A DNA stretch of 64,000 nt, taken from Verrucosispora sioxanthis. GTDB lineage: Bacteria > Actinomycetota > Actinomycetes > Mycobacteriales > Micromonosporaceae. Positions 9,444-17,537 of this stretch are shown in pieces. The first letter of the stretch is position 1, and every line of letters begins with the position of its first letter. The notes under the pieces are model-generated. The model was not told where the DNA came from. It was given only the letters and a program-made list of their open reading frames with translations, and did not search any database. The DNA lies in contig NZ_SAIY01000003.1 in assembly GCF_010560025.1 (NCBI RefSeq), forward strand, positions 558,001-622,000, in the 5' to 3' direction. A program made the position numbers and the translations under genes.

Positions 9444-10123
9444 TGCCGACGGACCGCCGGCTCGACGCGATCCCGGTCGCGCCGAGCCGGCGGCACCCGG
9501 CAGAGGTGACGGTGTCGAGACAGAGAGGTGGGGCCGTGCGGGATCTGCTCGATCAGGCGACCGGGAGGCGGCTGGCGCGGGAGGCGTACCTGACGGACTT
9601 CTGGGAGCGGTTCTGGGCCGTCGACGGCGCGCACATCTGGAAGCTGGAACGACGGCAGCACTTCCGGGAGCCGGGCTACGGGGTGTGGGAGGCGTTCGCC
9701 CGGGGCGACTGGTCGGAGTCGATGCGGCTGCTCCAGGCTGACCGGCAGCAGATAGCCGCCGAGCACCGACGGATGGCCCGGCACGCGATCAGGCTGCACT
9801 GGGTCCGGGTGGTGGAGCCGCCGCTGAGCGAGTACGTGCGCTGGAACCTGCACGTGCTGCGGATCAGGGCGGAATGCGGCACCGACGCCCGGATCGTCGG
9901 GCCACCACAGGTCGCGCCGCTGGAAGGCGGCGAGCCGCTACCGGAACTCGTCACGGTGGCCGACGAGACGCTCTACGAGGTGCGGTACGACGCCGACGGC
10001 GTACTCGTCGGCGCGGACCGCTACACCGACGCGGGCCTGGTCCGGGCGTGCCGGCAGGTGCTCACCGACCTGCATCGGGCGGGCGAGCCGCTGGCCGACT
10101 ACTTCCCCCGCGAGCTGGGCTGA
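9443..10123 (+). CDS. DUF6879 family protein
   Basis: A protein of up to 226 residues. The WVRVVEPPLSEYVRWNLHVLRI segment near the middle is typical of the DUF6879 family, common in actinomycetes and often next to regulators; function unknown. The ATG at 9443 overlaps the peptide stop as TGATG, suggesting coupling. A GTG at 9536 has a better AGAGGTGGGG site and starts close to where conserved sequence begins, so the shorter form is a real alternative. It may act on, or give immunity to, the peptide product, but nothing in the sequence proves a link. Confidence 0.65.
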   Translation: MPTDRRLDAIPVAPSRRHPAEVTVSRQRGGAVRDLLDQATGRRLAREAYLTDFWERFWAVDGAHIWKLERRQHFREPGYGVWEAFARGDWSESMRLLQADRQQIAAEHRRMARHAIRLHWVRVVEPPLSEYVRWNLHVLRIRAECGTDARIVGPPQVAPLEGGEPLPELVTVADETLYEVRYDADGVLVGADRYTDAGLVRACRQVLTDLHRAGEPLADYFPRELG

Positions 10124-10182
10124 CCGACGAGTCGGCGGCCGACGCCTTGACGCCGGAGTTTAAGTCAGCAATAGTTGAGTCT

Positions 10183-10869
10183 ATGGAGGTTGAGCTTTCT
10201 TCGTTGGTTGCCCGGGCGCGTACCCATGCCGCGCTCGGCGAGCCGGCACGCCTGGCGATCGTGGACGCGCTCGCCCTCGGTGACGCCTCGCCCGGCGAGA
10301 TCGCCAACCGGCTCGACATGCCGACCAACCTGATCGCCCATCACGTCAAGGTCCTCACCCAGGCCAGCTTGGTGGTGAAGGTCCGCTCCGAGGGCGACCG
10401 GCGGCGCACCTACCTCCAGCTGCGTCCCGAGACCCTCGCCGCCCTCGCCACCCCGCGACTGACCGGGTTCGACCGGGTGGTCTTCGTCTGCACCCACAAC
10501 TCGGCCCGCTCGCAGCTGGCCGCCGCGCTGTGGCGGCACCGCACCCGCGGCGCCGCCGCCTCGGCCGGCACGCAACCGGCGGCCCGGGTCCACCCCCGCG
10601 CGGTCGCCGTGGCCCACCGCCACCAACTCGACCTCGATCCCACCGGCACCGCCCACGTCGCCGACGTCGTACGAGACGACGACCTCGTCATCGCCGTCTG
10701 CGACAACGCCCACGAGGGACTGACCGACCAGCTACGCCCCCGGTTGCACTGGTCGGTTCCCGACCCGGTCCGGGTGGACACCGACGAGGCGTTCGAGTCC
10801 GCCTACGCCGACCTCGCCGACCGGGTCGCCCGGCTCGCGCCCGCCGTCCTACCCGGAGACCCACGATGA
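10183..10869 (+). CDS. ArsR-type regulator fused to a low-molecular-weight ArsC/phosphatase domain
   Basis: A 228-residue fusion. Residues 1-90 are a winged helix of the ArsR/SmtB type, with recognition helix around PTNLIAHHVKVL (47-58). Residues 97-228 are a low-molecular-weight phosphatase fold with the P-loop CTHNSARS (103-110). The usual ArsR metal-binding Cys pair is missing; the only cysteines are in the enzyme half, so sensing may depend on that half or on another ligand. No clear Shine-Dalgarno site precedes the ATG. It heads an arsenic operon and overlaps the next gene (ATGA). The region just upstream is AT-richer and contains short inverted elements that could be its operator. Confidence 0.8.
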   Translation: MEVELSSLVARARTHAALGEPARLAIVDALALGDASPGEIANRLDMPTNLIAHHVKVLTQASLVVKVRSEGDRRRTYLQLRPETLAALATPRLTGFDRVVFVCTHNSARSQLAAALWRHRTRGAAASAGTQPAARVHPRAVAVAHRHQLDLDPTGTAHVADVVRDDDLVIAVCDNAHEGLTDQLRPRLHWSVPDPVRVDTDEAFESAYADLADRVARLAPAVLPGDPR

Positions 10870-11525
10870 CCAGCCTCGCCCGCAGCTCCCGCCCCGACCT
10901 CTCGGTCGATCAGCACTTGGCCCTGCGCACGGCCGCAACCCGCCTCGCCGCGGAGTTCCACGGCACGTACGGCCCGGAGACGATCGAGCGTTTCCTGCAC
11001 AGCAGCTACGACCAGTTCGCCGTCGACGGTCGGATCCCCCACTACCTGCCCCTACTCGCCGAACGCTTCGCCCGCCAGCGGCTACAGGCACTGGCCCGCG
11101 TCGAGGGCCACCACCGGGACGGCCGGCCCGTCGTCCTGTTTCTGTGCACCCACAATGCGGGTCGCTCGCAGATGGCGCTCGGGTTCCTCATCCACCTGGC
11201 CGGCGATCGGGCCGTGGCCTGGTCCGGTGGCAGCGAGCCGGGCACCGAGATCAATCCCGCCGCGGTGGCGGCCATGACCGAACGCGGTATCGACATCTCC
11301 GACGAGTTTCCCAAGCCCTGGACCGACGAGGTGGTCCGCGCCGCCGATGTGGTGGTCACCATGGGCTGCGGCGACGCCTGCCCGGTCTTCCCCGGGACTC
11401 GCTACGAGAACTGGGACCTCGCCGACCCTGCCGGCCTCGACGTCGACGACGTCCGGCCGATCCGCGACGAGATCGAGCGGCGGGTACGGCGTCTCCTCGA
11501 CGAGTTGAACGTCCCCACCCGATAA
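10866..11525 (+). CDS. arsC: Arsenate reductase with N-terminal three-helix domain
   Basis: A 219-residue protein. About 85 residues form a helical, dimerisation-type domain (TYGPETIERFLHSSYDQF), followed by a low-molecular-weight ArsC domain. The P-loop CTHNAGRS is at 94-101, and TMGCGDACPVFPG supplies two further Cys (168, 172), the arrangement of thiol-dependent arsenate reductases of the mycothiol-using actinobacteria. It should convert arsenate to arsenite in the cytosol. It is coupled to the fusion gene upstream by a 4-nt overlap, and an aquaporin follows 24 bp later. Confidence 0.85.
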   Translation: MTSLARSSRPDLSVDQHLALRTAATRLAAEFHGTYGPETIERFLHSSYDQFAVDGRIPHYLPLLAERFARQRLQALARVEGHHRDGRPVVLFLCTHNAGRSQMALGFLIHLAGDRAVAWSGGSEPGTEINPAAVAAMTERGIDISDEFPKPWTDEVVRAADVVVTMGCGDACPVFPGTRYENWDLADPAGLDVDDVRPIRDEIERRVRRLLDELNVPTR

Positions 11526-11548
11526 CCATCGAGGAGAAGCACAACAAG

Positions 11549-12292
11549 ATGACCATCGCACTCTGGCGGCGGCTGCTGGCCGAGTTCGCCGGCACCGCCC
11601 TGCTGGTCACCGCCGTGGTCGGCTCCGGCATCATGGCCACCGACCTGTCCCCGGACGACGTCGGGCTGCAACTGCTGCAGAACTCGATCGCCACGGCCTT
11701 CGCCCTCGGCGTACTGATCCTGATGTTCGGGCCGGTCTCCGGCGCGCACTTCAATCCGGTCGTCTCCGCCGCCGACTGGCTGCTCGGCCGCCGATCGGGC
11801 ACCGGCCTCTCCCCCCGGGAACTCGCTGGCTACGTCGCCGCGCAGGTGACCGGGGCCGTCGCAGGGTCGGTGCTGGCCAACCTGATGTTCGCCCTGAGCG
11901 CGGTCACTTTCTCCGGCCGGCAACGCGGCGGCGGCAACCTGTGGCTCGGCGAGGTCGTCGCCACCGCCGGCCTGGTCCTGCTGATCTTCGCGCTGGCCCG
12001 GTCCGGCCGCGCCGTCGTGGCGCCGGCCGCCGTGGGCGCCTACATCGGGGCGGCCTACTGGTTTACCTCGTCCACCTCGTTCGCCAACCCGGCGGTCACG
12101 GTCGGCCGCGCGTTCACCGACACCTTCGCCGGCATCGCTCCCGGTTCCGTGCCGGGCTTCGTGGTGGCACAGGTCGTCGGTCTCGCCGTCGGTGTCGGCC
12201 TGCTGGCGGCCCTCTACCCCGACGCCGGTGCCGCCGCCGACCAGGTGGTCGTGCCGGCCGACGACCAGGCGACCGTGAGTCGACGCTCATGA
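11549..12292 (+). CDS. Aquaporin/MIP family channel in arsenic operon
   Basis: A 247-residue six-helix MIP channel. The first half-helix motif is NPV (69-71) in place of NPA and the second is NPA (180-182). In Sinorhizobium an aquaglyceroporin (AqpS) in an ars operon lets arsenite made by ArsC flow out, replacing a pump; the same role is likely here because no arsB or acr3 gene is present between the arsenate reductases. GAGGAG lies about 12 nt before the ATG, slightly far. The N-terminus ALWRRLLAEFAGTALL is typical of the family. Confidence 0.8.
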   Translation: MTIALWRRLLAEFAGTALLVTAVVGSGIMATDLSPDDVGLQLLQNSIATAFALGVLILMFGPVSGAHFNPVVSAADWLLGRRSGTGLSPRELAGYVAAQVTGAVAGSVLANLMFALSAVTFSGRQRGGGNLWLGEVVATAGLVLLIFALARSGRAVVAPAAVGAYIGAAYWFTSSTSFANPAVTVGRAFTDTFAGIAPGSVPGFVVAQVVGLAVGVGLLAALYPDAGAAADQVVVPADDQATVSRRS

Positions 12293-12347
12293 CCTGCCCG
12301 CACGACCGACCGCCAACCAGGAATCCCGTACCGCAGAAAGGCACCCC

Positions 12348-12755
12348 GTGACCGACAAGCCCAGCGTCCTGTTCGTCTGCGTACACAACGCCGGCCGTTC
12401 CCAGATGGCCGCCGGCTGGCTGCGTCACCTCGGCCGCGACGCCGTCGAGGTCCGCTCCGCCGGCTCCGCTCCCGCCGCGACCATCAACCCGGCCGCCGTC
12501 GAGGCCATGCGCGAGGTGGGCATCGACATCACCGACCAGACCCCCAAGCTCCTCGAGTACGCCACCGCCGAGTCCTCCGACGTGATCGTCACCATGGGCT
12601 GCGGCGACGCCTGCCCCGTCTTCCCCGGCAAGCGCTACGAGGACTGGAAACTCGACGACCCGGCCGGCAAGGGCGTGGCGGCGGTCCGCCCGATCCGCGA
12701 CGAGATCCGTACCCGGGTCGAGGCGCTCCTGGCCGATTTGCGCAGGGCCGGCTGA
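12348..12755 (+). CDS. arsC: Arsenate reductase, single-domain
   Basis: A 135-residue low-molecular-weight ArsC with P-loop CVHNAGRS (11-18) and the TMGCGDACPVFPG block (Cys 85 and 89). It resembles arsenate-mycothiol transferase/arsenate reductase enzymes of actinobacteria and is close to the domain in the gene at 10866, suggesting an internal duplication. GTG start with AAAGG upstream. It is the third ArsC-fold protein of the operon, 55 bp after the aquaporin. It should reduce arsenate using mycothiol or thioredoxin-type thiols. Confidence 0.85.
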   Translation: MTDKPSVLFVCVHNAGRSQMAAGWLRHLGRDAVEVRSAGSAPAATINPAAVEAMREVGIDITDQTPKLLEYATAESSDVIVTMGCGDACPVFPGKRYEDWKLDDPAGKGVAAVRPIRDEIRTRVEALLADLRRAG

Positions 12756-12885
12756 CGCCTGCCGCGCGCCCGGACGGGCGCGGTCGGCAATATGCACCGT
12801 GAGTGCAAAATCCCACTGGGTTTTCGTTGACGAGCCCGACCTCGATGCCGGAATACTGCTTCCAGTCCCGAGATCGGAGGCAACG

Positions 12886-13281
12886 ATGACGGCGGATCCA
12901 TCCGGCGACCTTCCTACCGCTTTTCTCGCCGACGGACCTGACGAACCGGTGGTCATGCTCAACCTGCTGCGGTTCGCCGACGGCGGCCGCGCGCGGTACC
13001 AGCAGTACGCGAAGGCTTTCGCCACGACCGTCGCGCCGCACTACGGTGTCGAGGTCGTCTACGCCGGCGACGGTGACGACGCCCTCGTCGCCGCAGCGGG
13101 TCAGCAGTGGGACGCGGTCCTGCTGGTGCGCTATCCAACCCGCCGGGCGTTCAGTCGGATGATCGCCGACCCCGCGTACCAGCGGATCGCCCACCTGCGG
13201 CGGGAGGCGTTGCGCGATGCCGTGCTGCAACCCACCCGCCCCTGGGGACGGACGCCACGAGACGACTCCAGACAGCCGTGA
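12886..13281 (+). CDS. DUF1330-like protein
   Basis: A 131-residue protein with the pattern VVMLNLLRFADGG...RYQQYAKAF and LLVRYPTRRAFSRMIADPAY, typical of DUF1330/dimeric alpha-beta barrel proteins of unknown function. The ATG at 12886 has a strong GGAGG 5 nt upstream; an in-frame ATG-like extension to 12799 is less likely. It follows the arsenic operon by about 130 bp and precedes the iron-regulated operon; no link to either is evident. Confidence 0.7.
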   Translation: MTADPSGDLPTAFLADGPDEPVVMLNLLRFADGGRARYQQYAKAFATTVAPHYGVEVVYAGDGDDALVAAAGQQWDAVLLVRYPTRRAFSRMIADPAYQRIAHLRREALRDAVLQPTRPWGRTPRDDSRQP

Positions 13282-13336
13282 CGGGCGCGCTCGCCGCGCC
13301 ACGATACGGAGACTTGCCCGATCGCCGACCGACTGG

Positions 13337-13355
13337 TTAGGTATGCCTAACCAAA
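13337..13355 (+). promoter_or_regulatory. Iron box (DtxR/IdeR/DmdR-type operator)
   Basis: The 19-bp site TTAGGTATGCCTAACCAAA matches the actinobacterial iron-box consensus TTAGGTTAGSCTAACCTAA at 16 of 19 positions and contains the near-palindrome GGTTAGG-N4-CCTAACC. It ends 16 bp before the first gene of the siderophore operon, where bound repressor would block transcription or early elongation in iron-replete cells. Confidence 0.8.
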
Positions 13356-13371
13356 GTTCGGGGAGGGTTCC

Positions 13372-13947
13372 ATGTCATCGCCCGCTGTGGCCGAGGCGAT
13401 CGGCGGCCGGGACAGTGCTGTCGTCGTCACCGACCAGGTCGACGTCGAGGCGCTCGCCGAGGTCTACCACCGCGTGCACGCCGCCGACCTGCACCTGGTC
13501 GACCACACCGTCCCGACGGTGGCGGAACGCCTGCGGTGGACCGCCGAGGCCCCCGGTTTCTCGGCGGCGCTCGGGTACGTCGACGGCCGGCTCGTGGGCA
13601 CGGTCATGGGTTGCCCGCTGCCACCGGAGACCCTCTGGTGGCGTGACCTGACCTCGACCAGGGATCCCGACCTCGCGGTGGAGTGGCCGGGCCGGACGTT
13701 CGCGGTGTGCGAGGCGTTCGTCCTGCCCGAGTACCGCCGTCACCGCCTCGGCTTCCGGATGACGGTCGAACTGCTGTCCCGACGGCGCGAGGAGCGCGTG
13801 TCGCTCGCCGTCGCCGAGACCAACACCCGGGTGTGGCACGCCCTACAACGCAGCGGATTCGACCACGTCGGCGATCTCGTGCCGTTTCCCGGCTGGCGCT
13901 CGCACCGGATGCTGGTGCGGGACCTGCCGCTGGCCAGCCGGCCCTGA
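13372..13947 (+). CDS. GNAT N-acetyltransferase at head of siderophore operon
   Basis: A 191-residue GNAT protein. The acetyl-CoA-binding stretch is EAFVLPEYRRHRLGFRM (about 117-133), followed by LAVAETNTRVWHALQRSGF, the usual C-terminal beta-bulge region. GGGAGGG lies just upstream of the ATG, and the iron box lies before that, so the gene should be induced by iron starvation. It could modify a siderophore building block, or protect the cell from the product; neither is shown. The stop is about 60 bp before the next gene on the same strand. Confidence 0.8.
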   Translation: MSSPAVAEAIGGRDSAVVVTDQVDVEALAEVYHRVHAADLHLVDHTVPTVAERLRWTAEAPGFSAALGYVDGRLVGTVMGCPLPPETLWWRDLTSTRDPDLAVEWPGRTFAVCEAFVLPEYRRHRLGFRMTVELLSRRREERVSLAVAETNTRVWHALQRSGFDHVGDLVPFPGWRSHRMLVRDLPLASRP

Positions 13948-14009
13948 GCCGACGCCCACCCCCGTCCACCGGCTCGCCGTCATCCGAACGTATCCACAGT
14001 GGAGAACGT

Positions 14010-14723
14010 GTGAAACGCAACTGGGAAGCCCTCGTCCTCAAGGCCTTCGGTGGCCGGAACTTCCAGCTGACCGTCCTGAAGAACGAATCCGTCGGCGACC
14101 GCTACCAGCGGCTGCTCGTCGACGGGGGTGACCTGCTGCGCGCCTGCGGCGTACACCCCACCATGTGGATCCGGCTGTGGTTCGACAACGCGGGCCGCCC
14201 CCACCAGCGGGCGTACACCCTCGTCGATCCGGACCCGGACAGCGGGCGCTTCCACCTGGTGTTCGCCCTGCACGACGGCTGCGCCGCGCGTTGGGCCACG
14301 ACGGCTCGGCCCGGAGACACCATCGAGGCGACCGTGCAGGGCAGTTCCTTCACGCTCCCCGATCCGGCGCCCGGCCGGCTGTACCTGGTCGGCGACGCGG
14401 CGTCCCTGCCGGCGGTCAACAGCCTGCTCGACGCCGCCGGGCCGGTGTCGGCGCGGATCTGGCTCGAGTACGCCCACGACGGCGAACGAGACCTGCCGCT
14501 GCGTACCCGGCCGCACGACGAGGTGGTGTGGGTGCCGCGCCGCGACGAGGGCCAGCACCTGGTGGACACCGTCACCACCGCCCTGACCGACGCCCAGCAG
14601 GACGGCCTGTACTGGGTGGCCTGCGAGGCGGCCAGCACCCGCGGCATCGTCAGGCACCTGCGGCGCGGGCTGGGCGTCGGCAAGGAGCAGGTGGCGGCGC
14701 TGGCCTACTGGCGCGCCCGGTGA
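14010..14723 (+). CDS. Siderophore-interacting protein (FAD-dependent ferric reductase)
   Basis: A 237-residue protein of the SIP/ViuB family, flavoenzymes that reduce Fe(III) bound to siderophores and release iron in the cytosol. The FAD motif RAYTLVDPD (about 69-77) and the nucleotide-side motif YLVGDAASLPAVNSLL are clear, and the C-terminus ends in the family pattern of AYWR. GTG start with GGAG 6 nt upstream. It sits inside the siderophore operon, so it most likely serves the same siderophore. Confidence 0.85.
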   Translation: MKRNWEALVLKAFGGRNFQLTVLKNESVGDRYQRLLVDGGDLLRACGVHPTMWIRLWFDNAGRPHQRAYTLVDPDPDSGRFHLVFALHDGCAARWATTARPGDTIEATVQGSSFTLPDPAPGRLYLVGDAASLPAVNSLLDAAGPVSARIWLEYAHDGERDLPLRTRPHDEVVWVPRRDEGQHLVDTVTTALTDAQQDGLYWVACEAASTRGIVRHLRRGLGVGKEQVAALAYWRAR

Positions 14724-14745
14724 CGGCTGGGCACCGCGCCGGCTC

Positions 14746-15918
14746 GTGATGCTGTACCTGACCGCACTCAACCCGACCGACTCCGTGCTGGACGGCCTGC
14801 TGCCGGCGGCCGACGCGCTCGGCGTGCCGGTGACCGTGCTGACCGACCGACCCGACGACTGGCCCGCGACGGTGCCGAAGCAGGGCTGCCCGGTGCGGGA
14901 CCCGCAGGCCGTCACGGAGGTGGTCCGGGCCGGACCGGCCGCGGTGGGTCTGTTCTCCAACAGCGATCACCTGCAGGCCGCGACGGCGCTCGCCGCCCAC
15001 CGCCTCGGCCTGCCCGGCAAGGAGCCCGAGTCGGCGCGGCGCTGCAAGGACAAGGCCGCCACCCGGCAGGCCCTCGCCGACGCCGGACTCGACGTCGTCC
15101 ACGCCCGGATCCTCGAACCAGGGCAGCCGCCGACGTTCGACCTGTTTCCCGCCGTGGTCAAGCCCCGCGACGGCGTCGCCAGTGAGGACGCCTACCTGGT
15201 CACCGACGCCGACGAGCTGACCCGGCGGGTGAGCGAGATCCGCTGTCGCCGACCGGACGCGCCACTTGTGGTGGAGGAGTACCTGCCCGGCGACGTCCGC
15301 ACCCACGACACCCTCGGTGACACCGCGACGCTGGCCGTGCTCGGCGGCTGGCGTACCACGCTCGGCCCGCCACCCACCTTCACCGAGCTGTGCCTGGAAT
15401 GGGCGCCGGCAGCCCCGGCGACGGCCGAGCGGCTGCGGGCCCAACTCGACGTGCTCGGCGTCCGGTTCGGCCCCTGCCACACCGAGTTCGTCGTGCACCG
15501 GGAACGACCTCGGCTCATCGAGGTCAACGACCGGCTGATCGGTGACCGGATGGATCTCGTCCTGGCCGAACTGCTCGACGTGCCGCTGTTCGAGTACGTC
15601 ATCCGGCTGCACCTCGGCGAGTCCGTGGCCGACCTCGGTCTGCCCGACCCGGCCACGATCGAACAGACCGCCCGGGTCGAGTACGTCTGCGCCGATCGCG
15701 GCGGCACTCTCGTCGCCGCCCCCGGGCCCGTCGACGCGGTACGCGACGGGGTCCGACTCGGCTGCCGCCCGCTGCGGGCGATCGGCACCACCGCCGAGCG
15801 CACCGGCACCAACCGCGACTACCTGGCCGTCGTGCACGCCATCGGGCCGGACCCGGACGCCGTGAGCCGCGCGCTCGTCGAGTTCCGCGCCGGACTCGAC
15901 TGGGTGATCGCGACGTGA
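14746..15918 (+). CDS. ATP-grasp ligase, PvsA-like siderophore biosynthesis
   Basis: A 390-residue ATP-grasp protein. The nucleotide-binding lysine region KDKAATRQALADAGL is followed by FPAVVKPRDGVASEDAYLV and a metal/ATP-binding ending IEVNDRLIGD. In the vibrioferrin pathway PvsA is a ligase of this type, placed just before the first NIS synthetase, and the order is the same here. It likely joins an amino acid or keto acid to a carboxylate. Two adjacent starts (GTG 14746, ATG 14749) cannot be separated. It overlaps the next gene by 4 nt (GTGA). Confidence 0.8.
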   Translation: MMLYLTALNPTDSVLDGLLPAADALGVPVTVLTDRPDDWPATVPKQGCPVRDPQAVTEVVRAGPAAVGLFSNSDHLQAATALAAHRLGLPGKEPESARRCKDKAATRQALADAGLDVVHARILEPGQPPTFDLFPAVVKPRDGVASEDAYLVTDADELTRRVSEIRCRRPDAPLVVEEYLPGDVRTHDTLGDTATLAVLGGWRTTLGPPPTFTELCLEWAPAAPATAERLRAQLDVLGVRFGPCHTEFVVHRERPRLIEVNDRLIGDRMDLVLAELLDVPLFEYVIRLHLGESVADLGLPDPATIEQTARVEYVCADRGGTLVAAPGPVDAVRDGVRLGCRPLRAIGTTAERTGTNRDYLAVVHAIGPDPDAVSRALVEFRAGLDWVIAT

Positions 15919-17537
15919 CCGATCCGGTGGAGCAGCAGCTGTTCCGCCGGGTGCTGGACGCCCTGCTGCGCGAGGACCATCTGGGCCTGAGCAGCGGTGG
16001 CGGTCCGGACGGCCCCGGCTGGTGGCAGGCACCCCACCGGGCCGGCCGGTTACGCCTTCCGGTTCGTCCCGACGGCTTCCAGCACACCGTCCGCGTCGCC
16101 CGCGCCGAGCTGAACGTGCACCCGCCCGGCCGGACGCCACGTCGGGTGGACACGCTGGCGGGCCTGTTGGCGCTGCTCGCACCGGGCGACGACGCCGACG
16201 CCGAGCAGGGGTGGCGCGCCTTCGTCGACGAGTGCCGGCAGGACCTGCTCGCCCGCCGGCTGGCCGAGGCGACCCGAGACGACACGTACGCCCGGATCGC
16301 CGCCGCCCGCGTCGACCCGCCCACCGGGTTCGGCGGTGCCCTGCTCGACGACGTGCTCGCCGCCCACGCCGGCCATGCCGTCTACCCCACCGACCGGTGC
16401 CGCCACGGTCTGGACGCCACCGAGCTGCTCCGGTACGCGCCGGAACACGCGCCCACGTTCGCGCTGCGTTGGCTGCCCGTACCGACCCGGGCTCTGCGGC
16501 TGCACGGCCGGCTGCCCGGCTGGTGGCCGACGACCGGCCGGGCCGGGCAGGTGCTGCTGCCGGTGCATCCGCTCACCGCCGACCGGTCGGCGCTGCCCGT
16601 GTTCGACGGACCGGACATCACCGTGCGGCCCACCCTGTCGATGCGGACCGTCGCCCTGGCCAGCGACCCGACGACGCACCTGAAGCTGCCGCTGCCGACC
16701 GCGAGCCTGGGTGCCCGCAACCGCCGTACCCTCGCACCCGACTCGCTGTCCGACGGCGCGGCGGTGGCCGCGTTGCTCGACCGCATCGCCGCGGAGCAGC
16801 CGCGCTTCGCCGACCGGATCACGCACGCCGACGAGAGCGTCTTCGGTCACCGTGACGGCGACGAGCTGCTGTCGTTTCTGCTGCGCCGGCTGCCCACCGG
16901 GTTGGAGCGGGCGACCGTGGTGCCGGTCGCCGCGCTCGCCGCGGCGGATCCCACCGCCGGCACGGTCGCCCAGCGGATCGGCGGGGACGACCCGGGTCGG
17001 CTCCTCGGGTCCTATCTGGATCTCCTGCTCGACTGGCATGTCTGCCTGTGGTTACGGTACGGAGTGGCGTTGGAAGCACATCCGCAGAACATCCATCTGG
17101 TCCTGCCGGCCACCGGTCCGGTTCGGCTGCTGTACAAGGACAACGACGGTGCCCGGCTGGACCCCCGGCACGCCGGCTCGGTCCGGCTGCGCGACAAGCG
17201 GATGTGGATTCGTCAGCCGGCGGAGTTGGCCGACGTGTTCGTCACGATCACCCTGCACCTGGCGGCGGCGGCACCGCTGCTCGCCCTGGCGGAACAGGGC
17301 GTCACGGTGCCCTCCCCCGCCGAGGCGCTCGCACCACGGCTGCGCGCCGCCCGCGACCGGTGGGGCGACACACCCGCCCGGCGCGAGCTGGTCGACCGGG
17401 TCCTGACCGCCGACCGGCTGCCGGTCAAGGCGATGCTCACCGCCGGCACGCTGCTGCCCAAGCACCGGATCGGCTGCACCGACGTGAACAAGTTCTACCG
17501 TCGGACCGGACCCAACTACCTGCGGAGCGGCTCGTGA
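15915..17537 (+). CDS. IucA/IucC family NIS siderophore synthetase (PvsB-like)
   Basis: A 540-residue NRPS-independent siderophore synthetase. Typical blocks are LLPVHPLTAD, RPTLSMRTVAL, THLKLPLPTASLGARNRRTL and, near the C-terminus, VALEAHPQNIHLVL with LLYKDND, which form the ATP and carboxylate sites. The end holds FhuF-like AMLTAGTLLPKHRIGCTDVNKFYRRTGPNY, whose single Cys is part of a conserved tail. The enzyme should adenylate a carboxylate (probably citrate or a derivative) and condense it with an amine or alcohol. GTG start, coupled to the ATP-grasp gene and to the second NIS gene (GTGA on both sides). Confidence 0.85.
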   Translation: MTDPVEQQLFRRVLDALLREDHLGLSSGGGPDGPGWWQAPHRAGRLRLPVRPDGFQHTVRVARAELNVHPPGRTPRRVDTLAGLLALLAPGDDADAEQGWRAFVDECRQDLLARRLAEATRDDTYARIAAARVDPPTGFGGALLDDVLAAHAGHAVYPTDRCRHGLDATELLRYAPEHAPTFALRWLPVPTRALRLHGRLPGWWPTTGRAGQVLLPVHPLTADRSALPVFDGPDITVRPTLSMRTVALASDPTTHLKLPLPTASLGARNRRTLAPDSLSDGAAVAALLDRIAAEQPRFADRITHADESVFGHRDGDELLSFLLRRLPTGLERATVVPVAALAAADPTAGTVAQRIGGDDPGRLLGSYLDLLLDWHVCLWLRYGVALEAHPQNIHLVLPATGPVRLLYKDNDGARLDPRHAGSVRLRDKRMWIRQPAELADVFVTITLHLAAAAPLLALAEQGVTVPSPAEALAPRLRAARDRWGDTPARRELVDRVLTADRLPVKAMLTAGTLLPKHRIGCTDVNKFYRRTGPNYLRSGS

